The position numbers and the translations under genes were made by a program. This document shows positions 30,376 to 41,069 of a stretch of DNA of 64,000 nucleotides, piece after piece. The notes under the pieces are model-generated. The model saw only the letters and a program-made list of their open reading frames with translations, ran no database searches and was not told the DNA's origin. Source of the stretch: Streptococcus urinalis 2285-97 (GTDB lineage: Bacteria > Bacillota > Bacilli > Lactobacillales > Streptococcaceae); the NCBI RefSeq assembly GCF_000188055.2, contig NZ_AEUZ02000001.1:443501-507500 (forward strand). Reading direction: 5' to 3'. The number at the start of each line of letters is the position of its first letter. Position 1 is the first letter of the stretch.

Positions 30376-31830
30376 ATGTATCCTGATGACAGTTTAACTC
30401 TTCATACAGATTTATATCAAATTAATATGATGCAAGTTTATTTTGAACAAAATATTCATCGTAAGCATGCTGTATTTGAAGTTTATTTTAGAAAGGCACC
30501 ATTTGAGAATGGTTATGCTGTTTTTGCAGGATTACAGCGCATTGTTGACTATTTACAACATTTAACGTTTTCTGAGTCTGATATTGCTTATTTAAAGGAA
30601 CTTGGCTATCAAGACCAATTTTTAGATTATCTCAAAAATCTCAAATTGGAATTATCTATTAAGTCTGCAAAAGAAGGTGACCTAGTATTTGCTAATGAAC
30701 CAATTGTTCAAGTAGAAGGACCACTTGGACAATGTCAACTTGTCGAAACAGCAATCTTGAATATAGTTAACTTTCAAACTTTAATAGCCACAAAAGCAGC
30801 TAGAATAAAGTCTGTTATTCAAGATGAACCTCTCTTAGAATTTGGAACAAGACGTGCACAAGAAATGGATGCAGCTATTTGGGGAACGCGTGCTGCAGTG
30901 ATCGGTGGTGCAGATGCGACAAGTAATGTTAGAGCTGGAAAACTATTTGGAATACCTGTCTCAGGAACCCATGCACATGCTTTAGTTCAAACTTATGGTA
31001 ATGATTATAAAGCATTTATGGCATACGCTAATACACACAAAGATTGTGTATTCTTAGTGGATACTTATGATACCTTAAGATCAGGTGTACCTGCAGCTAT
31101 TAAAGTTGCAAAAGAATTAGGAGATAGCATTCAATTTCTTGGTGTAAGACTTGATTCAGGAGATTTAGCATATCTTTCAAAAAAAGTAAGACAGCAATTA
31201 GACGATGCTGGTTTTACAGAAGCCAAAATTTATGCATCCAATGACTTAGATGAAGATACTATCCTTAGTTTGAAAATGCAAGGTGCAAAAATTGATGTTT
31301 GGGGAGTTGGAACAAAATTAATTACAGCATACGACCAACCGGCTTTAGGTGCCGTCTACAAGATTGTTTCCATTGAAGGTGACGATGGTAAAATGCGTGA
31401 TACAATCAAGTTATCAAACAATGCTGAAAAGGTGTCAACACCAGGTAAAAAACAGGCTTGGAGAATTACAAGTCTTGAAAAAGACAAATCAGAAGGAGAT
31501 TACATAACGGCTTCTGATGTTGATGTCAATAAGCTTGATAGTATCTATATGTTTCATCCAACTTATACTTATATCAATAAAACGGTTGAAAATTTTACTG
31601 CCGTACCACTTTTAGTAGATATTTTCGACAAAGGAGAGCTTGTTTATCAGTTACCTGATTTAGATGCTATCAAGGAATATGGTCGTATGGAATTTGACAA
31701 ATTATGGGATGAGTACAAACGTATTTTAAATCCTCAAGACTATCCTGTTGATTTATCTCAAAATGTATGGCAAAACAAGATGAATCTAATTGACCAATTA
31801 CGTAAGAAATCAAGTAGAAAGGGAATGTAG
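30376..31830 (+). CDS. pncB: Nicotinate phosphoribosyltransferase
   Basis: PncB joins nicotinate and PRPP to make nicotinate mononucleotide, the entry step of NAD salvage. The 484 residues start with [18 protein letters not shown] and contain [20 protein letters not shown] and [13 protein letters not shown], all family hallmarks. AAAGGAG precedes the ATG. The next gene, nadE, starts one base after its stop, so both NAD steps are co-expressed. Streptococci lack de novo NAD synthesis, which makes this pair important. Confidence 0.95.
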   Translation: MYPDDSLTLHTDLYQINMMQVYFEQNIHRKHAVFEVYFRKAPFENGYAVFAGLQRIVDYLQHLTFSESDIAYLKELGYQDQFLDYLKNLKLELSIKSAKEGDLVFANEPIVQVEGPLGQCQLVETAILNIVNFQTLIATKAARIKSVIQDEPLLEFGTRRAQEMDAAIWGTRAAVIGGADATSNVRAGKLFGIPVSGTHAHALVQTYGNDYKAFMAYANTHKDCVFLVDTYDTLRSGVPAAIKVAKELGDSIQFLGVRLDSGDLAYLSKKVRQQLDDAGFTEAKIYASNDLDEDTILSLKMQGAKIDVWGVGTKLITAYDQPALGAVYKIVSIEGDDGKMRDTIKLSNNAEKVSTPGKKQAWRITSLEKDKSEGDYITASDVDVNKLDSIYMFHPTYTYINKTVENFTAVPLLVDIFDKGELVYQLPDLDAIKEYGRMEFDKLWDEYKRILNPQDYPVDLSQNVWQNKMNLIDQLRKKSSRKGM

Positions 31831-31831
31831 T

Positions 31832-32656
31832 ATGAGCTTGCAAGAAGAGATTATTAAAGAACTAGGTGTGAAACCTAAAATTGATCCCAAAGAAGAAATC
31901 CGTCGATCTATTGACTTTTTAAAAGCTTATTTGAAGAAACATGCGTTTTTGAAAACATTTGTATTAGGAATATCTGGAGGTCAAGACTCTTCATTAGCTG
32001 GTCGTTTAGCACAAATGGCTGTTGAAGAATTAAGAGAAGAAACAAAAGATGATTCTTATCAATTTATCGCAGTGAGACTTCCTTATGGTGTTCAAGCTGA
32101 TGAAGCTGATGCTCAACGTGCATTATCTTTTATCAAGCCTGATTTATCATTAACTGTCAACATTAAAGAAGCCGTTGATGGACAAGTAAGAGCATTGCAA
32201 GATGCTGGTGTTATTGTTTCAGATTTTAATAAAGGAAATATCAAGGCAAGACAGAGAATGATTACTCAGTATGCAATTGCTGGTCAACATCAAGGGGCTG
32301 TTATTGGTACTGATCATGCCGCAGAAAACATTACTGGTTTCTTTACTAAATTTGGTGATGGAGGAGCTGATATTTTACCTCTTTTTCGACTTAATAAAAG
32401 ACAAGGAAAACAACTTCTTGCAGAACTTGGAGCTGAAAAAGCACTTTATGAAAAAATTCCAACAGCAGATTTAGAAGAAAACAAGCCAGGAATTGCTGAC
32501 GAAGTAGCTTTAGGAGTAACATATCAAGATATTGATAATTATCTAGAAGGTAGAGAAGTTACAACTGATGCTAAAGAAAAAATTGAAGCTTGGTGGCAAA
32601 AAACACAACATAAGCGTCATTTACCAATTACAGTATTTGATGATTTTTGGAAATAA
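31832..32656 (+). CDS. nadE: NH3-dependent NAD+ synthetase
   Basis: NadE amidates nicotinate adenine dinucleotide to NAD with ATP and ammonia. The P-loop SGGQDSS lies at about residues 47-53, and [21 protein letters not shown] is conserved. I start at 31832 ([15 protein letters not shown]; 274 residues, family size), with AAAGGGAA as ribosome site inside the end of pncB. The frame is open a little further upstream but that would overlap pncB. There is no glutaminase domain. A terminator follows. Confidence 0.96.
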   Translation: MSLQEEIIKELGVKPKIDPKEEIRRSIDFLKAYLKKHAFLKTFVLGISGGQDSSLAGRLAQMAVEELREETKDDSYQFIAVRLPYGVQADEADAQRALSFIKPDLSLTVNIKEAVDGQVRALQDAGVIVSDFNKGNIKARQRMITQYAIAGQHQGAVIGTDHAAENITGFFTKFGDGGADILPLFRLNKRQGKQLLAELGAEKALYEKIPTADLEENKPGIADEVALGVTYQDIDNYLEGREVTTDAKEKIEAWWQKTQHKRHLPITVFDDFWK

Positions 32657-32682
32657 AAAGTTAGGGTAACCTAACTTTTTAT
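32656..32682 (+). terminator. Terminator after pncB-nadE
   Basis: AAAAAGTTAGG and CCTAACTTTTT with a GTAA loop: a strong intrinsic terminator. Confidence 0.9.
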
Positions 32683-32687
32683 TTTGC

Positions 32688-32715
32688 TTGATAAAAAAAT
32701 ATAAAGGTATATAAT
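32688..32715 (+). promoter_or_regulatory. pepC promoter
   Basis: TTGATA and TATAAT are separated by 16 bases, about 30 bases upstream of the pepC start, which has AAAGGAG. Confidence 0.6.
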
Positions 32716-32745
32716 AGAGGAGTAAATTAAAAAAAGGAGTATTTT

Positions 32746-34080
32746 ATGTCAGAATTAAGTCAATCATTTACTGATAAGTTGTTTGAAAATTATCAAAATA
32801 ATACTAAATTTAATGCTATTGAAAATGCTGTTACTCACAATGGCTTATTAAAGTCACTAGAAACCCGTCAAAGTCAAGCTGAAAATGATTTTAGTTTCTC
32901 TATTGATTTGACAAAAGACGAAGTTTCTAATCAAAAAGCTTCAGGTCGTTGCTGGATGTTTGCAGCTTTAAATACATTCCGTCACAAATTAATTTCCGAA
33001 TTTAAATTAGAAAACTTTGAATTATCTCAAGCACACACTTTTTTCTGGGACAAATATGAAAAATCAAATTGGTTTATGGAACAAGTTATTGCGACAGCAG
33101 ATCAAGAGCTAACAAGTCGTAAAGTAAAATTCCTTTTAGATGTTCCTCAACAAGATGGTGGACAATGGGATATGGTAGTGTCATTGTTTGAAAAATATGG
33201 TGTAGTACCCAAAGCCATTTACCCAGAATCAGAAGCTTCAAGTAATAGTAGAGAACTAAATCAATATCTCAATAAACTATTAAGACAAGACGCTCAAATT
33301 TTACGTCAATTAATTAAAGATGGTGCTAAAGCAGATCAAGTAAAAGCTAAAAAAGAAGAATTGCTTCAAGAAATATTTAACTTTTTAGCAATGACCCTAG
33401 GGCTCCCACCACGTCAATTTGACTTTTCTTATCGTGATAAAGATAATCAATTTCATTCTGAAAAAGGATTAACACCACAAGCTTTTTATGAAAAATTTGT
33501 TGGTCTTAAATTGGATGACTATGTTTCAATTATTAATGCACCAACTGCAGACAAACCCTATGGTAAATCTTATACAGTAGAAATGCTTGGTAATGTTGTC
33601 GGTAGTAGAGATGTTCGATACCTTAATCTTGAGATGGACCGTTTTAAAGAACTTGCTATTGCTCAAATGAAAACTGGTGAGTCAGTTTGGTTTGGTTCAG
33701 ATGTTGGTCAAGTATCCGATAGACAAAAAGGTATCTTAGCTCATAACACTTATGATTTTAATTCAAGTATGGATATCACTCTTTCTCAAGATAAAGCAGG
33801 AAGACTTGATTATAGTGAAAGTTTAATGACACATGCTATGGTATTAACAGGTGTTGATCTAGATGAGAATGGAAAACCACTAAAATGGAAAGTTGAAAAT
33901 TCTTGGGGAGAAAAAGTTGGGCAAAAAGGTTACTTTGTCGCTTCAGATCAATGGATGGATGAATACACCTACCAAATTGTTGTTAGAAAAGAATTCTTAA
34001 CAGAAGAAGAATTAAAAGCTTATGAAGCTGAATCTAAAGTATTAGCGCCTTGGGATCCAATGGGAGCTTTAGCAAATTAA
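32746..34080 (+). CDS. pepC: Aminopeptidase C (bleomycin hydrolase family)
   Basis: PepC is a cytosolic papain-like cysteine aminopeptidase that trims peptides in lactic-acid bacteria and streptococci. The catalytic cysteine is in ASGRCWMFAALN (about residue 70), the histidine in SLMTHAMVLTGV, and the asparagine in KVENSWGE. The 444-residue length fits the hexameric C1-B family. It is monocistronic between two terminators and convergent with pbp1A. Confidence 0.96.
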   Translation: MSELSQSFTDKLFENYQNNTKFNAIENAVTHNGLLKSLETRQSQAENDFSFSIDLTKDEVSNQKASGRCWMFAALNTFRHKLISEFKLENFELSQAHTFFWDKYEKSNWFMEQVIATADQELTSRKVKFLLDVPQQDGGQWDMVVSLFEKYGVVPKAIYPESEASSNSRELNQYLNKLLRQDAQILRQLIKDGAKADQVKAKKEELLQEIFNFLAMTLGLPPRQFDFSYRDKDNQFHSEKGLTPQAFYEKFVGLKLDDYVSIINAPTADKPYGKSYTVEMLGNVVGSRDVRYLNLEMDRFKELAIAQMKTGESVWFGSDVGQVSDRQKGILAHNTYDFNSSMDITLSQDKAGRLDYSESLMTHAMVLTGVDLDENGKPLKWKVENSWGEKVGQKGYFVASDQWMDEYTYQIVVRKEFLTEEELKAYEAESKVLAPWDPMGALAN

Positions 34081-34111
34081 AAAAAGAAACTCTTAAAGAG
34101 TTTCTTTTTTT
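34079..34111. terminator. Bidirectional terminator between pepC and pbp1A
   Basis: AAAAAGAAACTCTT and AAAGAGTTTCTTTTTTT pair almost perfectly. A and T runs on both sides serve the two convergent genes. Confidence 0.9.
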
Positions 34112-36272
34112 AATTATTTTCTTGACTTCCATTGTTGTTTTGAGAAGAGTTGGAATTATTTTCTGAACTTGTACTTGAAGCACTTGAACTGTCGGTAGAA
34201 GTACTGTTAGAATTAGTACTTTGTCCTTGACTAGATGAACTAGAATAAGTATTACTATAGACACGACTAGAGTATGTATTTGAAGAATAACTTCCATTTA
34301 GGTAGAGGTACCCACCACTTCGATACAAACCACTTGGCATTGTCCAATCAGAGCTATATCCTTCAGTCAAGTAGGACATCATATTTTTATAGACACTTGC
34401 TGCGACATTTAAACCATCTCCATAGACTGGAGTTAAACGATTTTTATATCCGGTCCAAACAGCCATTGCGTATTGGTTTGTGTAGCCTACAAAGTTTTCG
34501 TCAGGTGCCATTGTTCCAACATAATCCGAATAGATACCAGTTTCAGCTTCAACTTTGGCTAATTCATCATCGGTGTAATTTGAAGTACCTGTTTTACCAG
34601 CTTGGACAACTCCAGAAATAGCAGCTTCAGTACCTGTACCATAGGTCAATACTGTTTTTAACATATCGGTCATCATATAAGCTGTCGTTTCCTTCATGGC
34701 TCTTGAACCATTTGAAGAAAATGATTTCGTCGTACCATCATTGAATTCTACTTTATTGATATATTGTGGTTCATAATAAGTACCACCATTTGCGAAAGCA
34801 GAATAGGCAGCAGCCATTTTCTCACTACTTGCTCCATATTTATTATCAGAGCTACTATTGTTGCTTGAGATAGCATTAGAATAATGCATTTCAGGATACT
34901 TAATACCCAATCCACTCAAGAATTTGGCTGCGCTTTTAAGTCCAGCAGCTTCTAAAGCTCTTACAGCAGGCACGTTACGTGATTGTTGTATGGCAGTTTG
35001 AATAGACATCCATCCATTATATTTTAAATCCCAGTCATAAATTTGTGTATTTGTTCCTGGCCAATAATAAATTGAGTCATTAGTTGATTGTGCAGTTGTT
35101 GTATAATCACCATCTTCAATAGCTGGACCATAAGCAGATATTGGTTTCATTGTAGAACCCCAGTCTCTATCAGTTAAAACGGCTTGGTTAGTACCAAAAG
35201 AGACGTTAGAGGTTTGTTTACGTGAACCTAGTTGAGCAATAACTTTACCCGTTGTTACATCCATAACAGTTGATGCAACTTGCATACTATCATCAGGATA
35301 GGCAACGTAGTCATCGGTATTATAGATATCATAAAGTCTTTGTTGCGCTTCAGGTTGAATATTAGTATAGACTTTCATTCCTGAAGTGAAAACATCTTTA
35401 CCAGTTTTTGATTTAACTTGTTCGATAACTTCTTTTAGGTAGTTATCCATATATTTTGGATAACTGGAAGTTTGTCGTAACGGTTGTAATCCATCAGCAA
35501 CAGGTGTAGCAACTGCTGTATCATATTCTTTTTTGGTAATATTGCCATTGGAATACATTTGCTGAAGGACAGTGTCTCTACGTGATTTAGCAGTATCTGG
35601 ATGACTATATGGGTCATATTGTGTAGGGGCTTGAGGAATGCCTGCTAAAAGTGCTAACTGAGCGTAAGAAAGATCTTTCAGGTCTTTTCCATAATAGGAT
35701 TTAGCTGCTGTAAGCATACCGTAGTTTCCGTTACCCATGTATACTTTATTTATATAGAAAGTGAGGATTTCTTTTTTAGTATACTTTCTTTCCATTTGTA
35801 AAGATAGCCAAACTTCTTGAGCTTTACGTTTAATAGTTTGGTCGGACTCTTTTGTTGAAAAGTAGGCTAATTTGATTAGCTGTTGATCCAAGGTTGATCC
35901 ACCTTGAGTACTGTTACTAACCAAGTTATGCCAAGCAGCTCCAAGAATACGATAGACATCAACACCACGGTGATTGAAAAAGCGTTTATCTTCAATAGAA
36001 GTAATCGCATTTACTAAATTAATAGGAATGCTATCTGCAGTAACGCTTTCACGTTTTTCTGATCCTAAATCGGCTATTAAATTATTATTTCCATCATAAA
36101 TGAGACTTGAATTGGTTGATTTTAATTGTGTTTCAGATAATTTTGGAGCCGTACTAATGTAAAAGGCAAATAAAAGACCACCTATTACAACAACTAGGAT
36201 GATAAGGCTCAATAGAGCAGCTAAAGCATATTTCAATACTTTTCTGAGAGTTTTTTTGTCGATTTTAATCAC
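34110..36272 (-). CDS. pbp1A: Penicillin-binding protein 1A (bifunctional)
   Basis: This class A PBP polymerises glycan and cross-links peptides, mostly for peripheral wall growth. It has one membrane helix at about 13-37. The glycosyltransferase domain starts with [12 protein letters not shown] and includes GGSTLDQQL. The transpeptidase motifs are STMK at about 370, SRN at about 431 and KTGTS at about 559. The last 70 or so residues are very rich in Ser, Asn and Tyr, a low-complexity tail of varying length in streptococci. It overlaps the end of recU by eight bases, the usual recU-pbp1A pair. Confidence 0.95.
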   Translation of the reverse strand: MIKIDKKTLRKVLKYALAALLSLIILVVVIGGLLFAFYISTAPKLSETQLKSTNSSLIYDGNNNLIADLGSEKRESVTADSIPINLVNAITSIEDKRFFNHRGVDVYRILGAAWHNLVSNSTQGGSTLDQQLIKLAYFSTKESDQTIKRKAQEVWLSLQMERKYTKKEILTFYINKVYMGNGNYGMLTAAKSYYGKDLKDLSYAQLALLAGIPQAPTQYDPYSHPDTAKSRRDTVLQQMYSNGNITKKEYDTAVATPVADGLQPLRQTSSYPKYMDNYLKEVIEQVKSKTGKDVFTSGMKVYTNIQPEAQQRLYDIYNTDDYVAYPDDSMQVASTVMDVTTGKVIAQLGSRKQTSNVSFGTNQAVLTDRDWGSTMKPISAYGPAIEDGDYTTTAQSTNDSIYYWPGTNTQIYDWDLKYNGWMSIQTAIQQSRNVPAVRALEAAGLKSAAKFLSGLGIKYPEMHYSNAISSNNSSSDNKYGASSEKMAAAYSAFANGGTYYEPQYINKVEFNDGTTKSFSSNGSRAMKETTAYMMTDMLKTVLTYGTGTEAAISGVVQAGKTGTSNYTDDELAKVEAETGIYSDYVGTMAPDENFVGYTNQYAMAVWTGYKNRLTPVYGDGLNVAASVYKNMMSYLTEGYSSDWTMPSGLYRSGGYLYLNGSYSSNTYSSRVYSNTYSSSSSQGQSTNSNSTSTDSSSASSTSSENNSNSSQNNNGSQENN

Positions 36273-36858
36273 CGCCTAAAATTATTTTATCGATAATATC
36301 TAAATAAGGAACTTGTGGAAATGCACCTGGCATTATCGTATAACCATTTTTTCTGATATAATCTAGGGACATTGATTTAGTTCCTTTATCAATCTGATAA
36401 AAACGAATTAAATCATTTGCAAGGAGTAAATAGGTTTCCTTTAAAGTTGAAAAATGAAGAAGAACAAAGCAAATACCTTTTTGAGAAACAACCCGCTCCA
36501 TATGTTCTATTTGATGGGCGTGAAAATTTTTCATTGGCATTGCAGTCTTTTGACGTGTCTCTTTGGCTTCAAAATCAATATAATAACCTTTATAGACACC
36601 CGAATAATCAGTTGTTGATGCCTGTCTGAAATATGCTTCAACTATCTTTGCGCGACTCCGTTTTGGATAATCAACTTTGACAATCTGAATGGGAGTAGGT
36701 TTCTTATGAATAACAGCAATATCTCTAGAAAGATAGTATTCATTTGTTGCATTTATTGAAGCTTCAAATGACATACCACGATTAGCAAAATCTGTTTTTT
36801 TTCGGGAAGATTTTAAAGGTTCTGATTTTCGAATAAGATGATTAGGATAGTTAACCAT
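36265..36858 (-). CDS. recU: Holliday junction resolvase RecU
   Basis: RecU cuts four-way junctions during recombination and chromosome segregation in Bacillota. I start at 36858 ([14 protein letters not shown]; 197 residues), which has AGGAGG four bases upstream. The longer open frame adds 24 unrelated residues. [20 protein letters not shown] and [10 protein letters not shown] carry conserved acidic catalytic residues. It is upstream of, and overlapping, pbp1A. An extended -10 (TGGTATAAT) on the minus strand at 36901-36909 probably drives both genes. Confidence 0.95.
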   Translation of the reverse strand: MVNYPNHLIRKSEPLKSSRKKTDFANRGMSFEASINATNEYYLSRDIAVIHKKPTPIQIVKVDYPKRSRAKIVEAYFRQASTTDYSGVYKGYYIDFEAKETRQKTAMPMKNFHAHQIEHMERVVSQKGICFVLLHFSTLKETYLLLANDLIRFYQIDKGTKSMSLDYIRKNGYTIMPGAFPQVPYLDIIDKIILGGD

Positions 36859-36900
36859 AGTCCTCCTAACATATACATTATGATAAACATAAGCATTCAC

Positions 36901-36909
36901 ATTATACCA
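36901..36909 (-). promoter_or_regulatory. recU-pbp1A promoter (extended -10)
   Basis: Minus-strand TGGTATAAT, about 43 bases upstream of the recU start. It lies in the 75-base gap shared with the divergent ypsA. Confidence 0.55.
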
Positions 36910-36933
36910 TAAAAATTGAAAGGATAACAAAAT

Positions 36934-37452
36934 ATGTCAACTATTCTTGTAACGGGTTACAGAAGTTTTGAATTAAGCATTTTTTCAGATAAAGATCCTA
37001 AAATAGAAGTGATAAAAAAAGCCATAAAAAAAGAACTTTTACGCTATTTAGATGAAGGAGCAGAATGGTTTATTTTAACCGGTAATTTAGGCTTTGAATA
37101 TTGGTTTTTACAGGTTGCGAAAGATTTGCAAAAAAGTTATCAATTTCAAATTGCAACAATCTTTTTGACTAAGAATGTTGGAGAAAATTGGAATGAAGCA
37201 AATCAATTGAAACTGACAGAATTTAAAACGACTGACTTTGTAAAATACAGTTTTGACCATTATGAATCAATTAATCAGATAAAACAGTATCAGACTTTTT
37301 TAATTAATAATACAGACCAATCTTTTGTTTTTTACGATGAAGATGCTGAGACCAATTTGAAATATTTTGTTGCTGAAATGAAACATAATAAAGGTTATTA
37401 TGTTAATCAATTAACATTCGAAAAATTGAATGACATTATGGATGAAGAATAA
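36934..37452 (+). CDS. ypsA: DUF1273 family protein (YpsA-like)
   Basis: This 172-residue cytosolic protein of the SLOG superfamily is like Bacillus Yps[15 protein letters not shown] at the N-terminus and [13 protein letters not shown] form the nucleotide-binding-like core. YpsA is linked to cell division in Bacillus and its gene is usually next to gpsB, as here. The biochemical activity is unknown. It is divergent from recU, with AAAGGA upstream of the ATG. Confidence 0.85.
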   Translation: MSTILVTGYRSFELSIFSDKDPKIEVIKKAIKKELLRYLDEGAEWFILTGNLGFEYWFLQVAKDLQKSYQFQIATIFLTKNVGENWNEANQLKLTEFKTTDFVKYSFDHYESINQIKQYQTFLINNTDQSFVFYDEDAETNLKYFVAEMKHNKGYYVNQLTFEKLNDIMDEE

Positions 37453-37580
37453 TCCTTAAGATCTGTTAAAACTAATTAAAAGACTTGATTTTTAATTCTA
37501 ATTTAGGTATGATTGAAGTGGTATCAAAGGTGGCTTTTGCTCTTTTGATGAAAGTAGAATGATATGTTCGGAGAAATAGA

Positions 37581-37907
37581 ATGACAAGTATAATTTATAG
37601 TCCTAAGGACATTTTTGAACAAGAATTTAAAACAAGTATGCGTGGCTTTGATAAAAAAGAAGTCGATGAATTTTTAGATAATGTGATTAAAGATTATGAG
37701 ACATACATTGCTCGCATTGAAGAATTAGAAACAGAACTAGAACGCTTAAAAAAATATAACGGACAAACACGATCTTCTGGAATGAATAGTTCTGCACAGA
37801 CCATTCCACAACCGACACGTGTTGATCAGTCTGCGACAAATTATGATATTTTAAAACGAATTAGTAGACTAGAAAAAGAAGTTTTTGGCAAACAAATCGT
37901 AGAGTAA
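37581..37907 (+). CDS. gpsB: Cell division regulator GpsB
   Basis: GpsB is a DivIVA-like coiled-coil adaptor that coordinates septal and peripheral wall synthesis and is needed for Stk activity in streptococci. The N-terminal [27 protein letters not shown] matches the membrane-binding DivIVA/GpsB domain, and a coiled coil follows (about residues 36-60). The C-terminal [14 protein letters not shown] is the conserved trimerisation end. The 108-residue length is typical. Its partners pbp1A, mapZ, stp and stk are all in this window. Confidence 0.94.
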   Translation: MTSIIYSPKDIFEQEFKTSMRGFDKKEVDEFLDNVIKDYETYIARIEELETELERLKKYNGQTRSSGMNSSAQTIPQPTRVDQSATNYDILKRISRLEKEVFGKQIVE

Positions 37908-37923
37908 GTCAGTTTAAATGACA

Positions 37924-38305
37924 TGTGCAATTTTTGGATAATCGCGTAGTATTCAAATACTATGAGGAAAGTCCATGCTAGCACTGGCTGTGATGCCGGT
38001 AGTGTTTGTGCTAGGCGAACAAATAAGCCTAGGGACATATAAATATATGTTACGGCGAGTAAAATAGCTAAGTCTTTTGATATGCTTGAGTAGCTCTGAA
38101 AGTGCCACAGTAACGAAGTTTTTATGGAAACGTAAAAAATGGAACGCGGTAAACCCCTCAAGCTAGCAACCCAAACTTTGGTAGGGGCATGGGATAGTTG
38201 GAAACGAACAAGCTATCCTGACTGTTTGACAGTAGACAGATGATTATCGAAGGAAATGATTCCTAGTTATTTCCGGAACAAAACATGGCTTATAGAAAAT
38301 TGCAT
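37924..38305 (+). ncRNA. rnpB: RNase P RNA (class B)
   Basis: This is the catalytic RNA that trims the 5' ends of pre-tRNAs. Hallmarks are GAGGAAAGTCCATGCTAGCAC near the 5' end (pieces of P4/CR-I) and the matching GACAGTAGACAGATGATTATCG near the 3' end. The ends pair as a P1 helix, TGCAATTTT (from 37925) with AAAATTGCA (to 38305). The layout is that of the Bacillota class B RNA. It sits in its usual streptococcal place after gpsB. End points are accurate to a few bases. Confidence 0.93.
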
Positions 38306-38315
38306 AATAGGCATA

Positions 38316-38340
38316 AGCTAGCTTTGGCTAGCTTTTATTT
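38316..38340 (+). terminator. Terminator after rnpB
   Basis: AAGCTAGC and GCTAGCTTTT with a TTTG loop. Confidence 0.85.
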
Positions 38341-38363
38341 GATTTATTAAAGAAAGAAAGTAA

Positions 38364-39524
38364 ATGAAACGTGAATTTAATTTAGTTGCAACGGCAGCAG
38401 CTGGTTTAGAAGCAGTTGTTGGAAAAGAAATTAAGCAATTAGGAATACCTTGTCAAGTTGAGAATGGAAAGGTTCGTTTTAATGGTGATGTTAAAACAAT
38501 TATTGAAACTAATATTTGGTTAAGAGCAGCTGATAGAATAAAAATAGTTGTTGGCGAATTTCCAGCAAAAACGTTTGAAGAATTATTTCAAGGTGTTTTT
38601 CACTTAGATTGGGAAACGATTATTCCATTAGGATCAGCTTTTCCAGTTACAAAAGCAAAATGTGTAAAATCAAAATTACACAATGAACCAAGTGTTCAAG
38701 CAATTACCAAAAAAGCCATTGTAAAAAAATTACAACATTTTTTCCATAGACCTGAGTCAGTACCTTTACAAGAAAATGGGCCTGAATATAAAATTGAAAT
38801 TGCAATTGTAAAAGATAAAGCGACTGTTATGATTGATACAACTGGTTCAAGTTTATTTAAACGTGGCTATCGGACTGATAAAGGTGGAGCTCCAATCAAG
38901 GAAAACATGGCTGCAGCCATTATTGAATTAAGTAATTGGTTTCCGGACAAACCTTTAATTGACCCGACATGTGGTTCTGGGACATTTTGTATTGAGGCAG
39001 CTATGATTGGAATGAACATTGCACCAGGTTTTAATAGAAGTTTCTCATTTGAAGAATGGCAATGGGTTGATAAAAAAGTAGTTCAAAGTATTAGGGATGA
39101 AGCAGAAGAAAAAGCTAATTACGACATTAAACTTGATATTTCAGGTTTTGATATTGATGGTCGTATGATTGAAATAGCCAAAAAGAATGCATTAGAAACT
39201 GGACTCTCTGATGTGATAGAATTTAAACAAATGAGATTACAAGATTTAAAAACAGATAAAATTAATGGTGTGATCATTTCTAACCCTCCTTATGGGGAGA
39301 GGTTGCTTGATGACAAAGCTGTAGATATCTTATATAATGATATGGGTAAAACCTTCTCACCATTGAAAACTTGGAGTAAATTTATCTTAACAAGTGATGA
39401 ACAATTTGAACAAAAATTTGGAAGTCTAGCAGATAAAAAACGAAAACTTTACAATGGTACTTTGAAAGTAGATTTATATCAATATTTTGGTCAACGTGTA
39501 AAACGTACGGAAATAAAAAGATAG
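38364..39524 (+). CDS. THUMP-domain 23S rRNA methyltransferase (RlmL/YpsC-like)
   Basis: This SAM-dependent methyltransferase is predicted to modify 23S rRNA (m2G). An N-terminal ferredoxin-like/THUMP domain covers about residues 1-160, and a Rossmann methyltransferase domain follows. The catalytic motif NPPYGERL is at about residue 307, and DPTCGSGTFCIEAA is the SAM-site motif. At 386 residues it matches the short Bacillota form, which lacks the second (RlmK) domain. It is ten bases upstream of mapZ and probably co-transcribed. Confidence 0.87.
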   Translation: MKREFNLVATAAAGLEAVVGKEIKQLGIPCQVENGKVRFNGDVKTIIETNIWLRAADRIKIVVGEFPAKTFEELFQGVFHLDWETIIPLGSAFPVTKAKCVKSKLHNEPSVQAITKKAIVKKLQHFFHRPESVPLQENGPEYKIEIAIVKDKATVMIDTTGSSLFKRGYRTDKGGAPIKENMAAAIIELSNWFPDKPLIDPTCGSGTFCIEAAMIGMNIAPGFNRSFSFEEWQWVDKKVVQSIRDEAEEKANYDIKLDISGFDIDGRMIEIAKKNALETGLSDVIEFKQMRLQDLKTDKINGVIISNPPYGERLLDDKAVDILYNDMGKTFSPLKTWSKFILTSDEQFEQKFGSLADKKRKLYNGTLKVDLYQYFGQRVKRTEIKR

Positions 39525-39533
39525 GAGTCAATC

Positions 39534-41042
39534 GTGTCTGAAGAAAAAAAAGAAAGCATGACTGAAAAAGAGTCTCAATCCTTGGATTTTGATTCAGCAA
39601 AAAATATGACAGTCGGTGAGGCTGTACGAAAAGATTCTGAAATAAAAGCTGGTGTCACTGAAGATGATAGTATTTTAGATAAATACATTAAACAACACAG
39701 AGATCAAGTTAGTTCTCAAAAATTTGATACCAAAATTTCAGAATTTGAAACCTTAGATACTGAAACCTTAGATAATTTTATCAAAAAACAACGTGAAGAA
39801 TTAGCAAAAACAGGTTTTTCTAGTGATCAAAACGAAGAAGATAAACAAGCTCAAACGGATGAGAAATTTGAAAGTGTTGAAGAAGTTAATGAATCTGAAG
39901 AACCAATTGTTATTGCTCAGACAGATAATCCAGATTTAGAGGCACCTATTGTAACACCTGTTGTGCTTACAGAGACTAATCCTAATGAAACAAATAGTGA
40001 TTCAAAAGAAGTAAAACAAGATAAAGCAGTTGAAACTTTTGGAGGAACAAGTGCCTCATCTAGAGTAGATAACCAAAAGAAAAGTAAGAAAAAATGGCTA
40101 ATTGCATTCTTATTGTTACTAATAATTGCGGTGTTAGGATTAGCCTTTGCTCTGCAAAAAAATAATCAAAATCAGTCAAGTTCTTCATCAGATACTAGCT
40201 CAAAATCATCGACTACTACTAGTAGTGATACATCAAATATTAAAAAAGCTGTAAAAGCTTTTAATTCCGCCTATGATGATTTCTTTACTGATAGTAAACA
40301 AACTGCGTTGAAAAACAGTCAATTTGATAAACTTTCAGACTTAGAGAACTTGTTGAAAAAAACTAAAGGGAGTTCATCATATAGTAAGTTAAAATCAAAA
40401 TTTGATAGTTTAACGAAGCAAATTACTGCAATAAAAGCTGTGAACGAAAAATTTAGTTCTGATGCCATTGTTGATGGAAAAAAGGTGAGTGCATCAGTCA
40501 AATCAGATGCTAACTTTGATGACATAAAGAGTGCAACACTTAATACTGGTAACGCTAGTCTAGACAGTTTGTTGCAACAAGTAGTCAGTGATGGTAAAAA
40601 ACAATTAGAAGCTACCAAGTCTTCTTCAAAAGCAGAAGCTTCTAAAGCATCATCTGAAAAAGCAAAAGCTGAACAAGAAGCAGCTGCAAAAGCGAGTCAA
40701 GAACAATCTCAAGCACAAGCAAGTACTGGAATTACAAATTACGATGCCTCTATATTACAACGTCAACGTTCAAGAGTTCCATATAACGAATCTCTTGTAG
40801 CTGATAAATCAAATTCCGCGTGGACATTTAATTCTGGAGTTCTTGAAAAAATCATAGCAACTGCACAATCTAGAGGTTATATTTCAGGTTATAATTTTAT
40901 TTTAGAACCTGTTAACATTATTAATGGGAATGGTTACTATAACATGTATAAACCAGATGGAACTTATCTATTCTCAATCAATGATAAGACAGGCTATTTT
41001 GTTGGTAATGCAAAAGGCCATTCTGATAAATTAGATTATTAA
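39534..41042 (+). CDS. mapZ: Mid-cell-anchored protein Z (division site marker)
   Basis: MapZ (LocZ) marks the future division site in streptococci and guides FtsZ rings; Stk phosphorylates it. The 502-residue protein starts at GTG 39534 with TAGGAG upstream. The cytosolic part (about 1-185) is acidic, one membrane helix follows (about 187-208, KKWLIAFLLLLIIAVLGLAF), and the outside part has a Ser-rich linker, a helical domain and a C-terminal globular domain. Two similar segments, LDKYIKQHRDQV (48-59) and LDNFIKKQREEL (79-90), repeat in the cytosolic tail. Gene order rnpB-rlmL-mapZ is the usual one. Confidence 0.92.
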   Translation: MSEEKKESMTEKESQSLDFDSAKNMTVGEAVRKDSEIKAGVTEDDSILDKYIKQHRDQVSSQKFDTKISEFETLDTETLDNFIKKQREELAKTGFSSDQNEEDKQAQTDEKFESVEEVNESEEPIVIAQTDNPDLEAPIVTPVVLTETNPNETNSDSKEVKQDKAVETFGGTSASSRVDNQKKSKKKWLIAFLLLLIIAVLGLAFALQKNNQNQSSSSSDTSSKSSTTTSSDTSNIKKAVKAFNSAYDDFFTDSKQTALKNSQFDKLSDLENLLKKTKGSSSYSKLKSKFDSLTKQITAIKAVNEKFSSDAIVDGKKVSASVKSDANFDDIKSATLNTGNASLDSLLQQVVSDGKKQLEATKSSSKAEASKASSEKAKAEQEAAAKASQEQSQAQASTGITNYDASILQRQRSRVPYNESLVADKSNSAWTFNSGVLEKIIATAQSRGYISGYNFILEPVNIINGNGYYNMYKPDGTYLFSINDKTGYFVGNAKGHSDKLDY

Positions 41043-41069
41043 AAAAAGAGAACGATTGTTCTCTTTTTT
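41041..41069. terminator. Bidirectional terminator between mapZ and luxS
   Basis: AAAAAAAGAGAAC and GTTCTCTTTTTTA with a GATT loop, between convergent genes. Confidence 0.88.

Noticed and set aside
34274..34621. A 115-codon plus-strand frame opposite pbp1A
   Set aside because: It mirrors the Ser/Asn-rich tail of pbp1A and has no ribosome site.
37841..38161. A 106-codon minus-strand open frame overlapping gpsB and RNase P RNA
   Set aside because: It lies opposite the conserved rnpB sequence, has no family resemblance and no separate signals.
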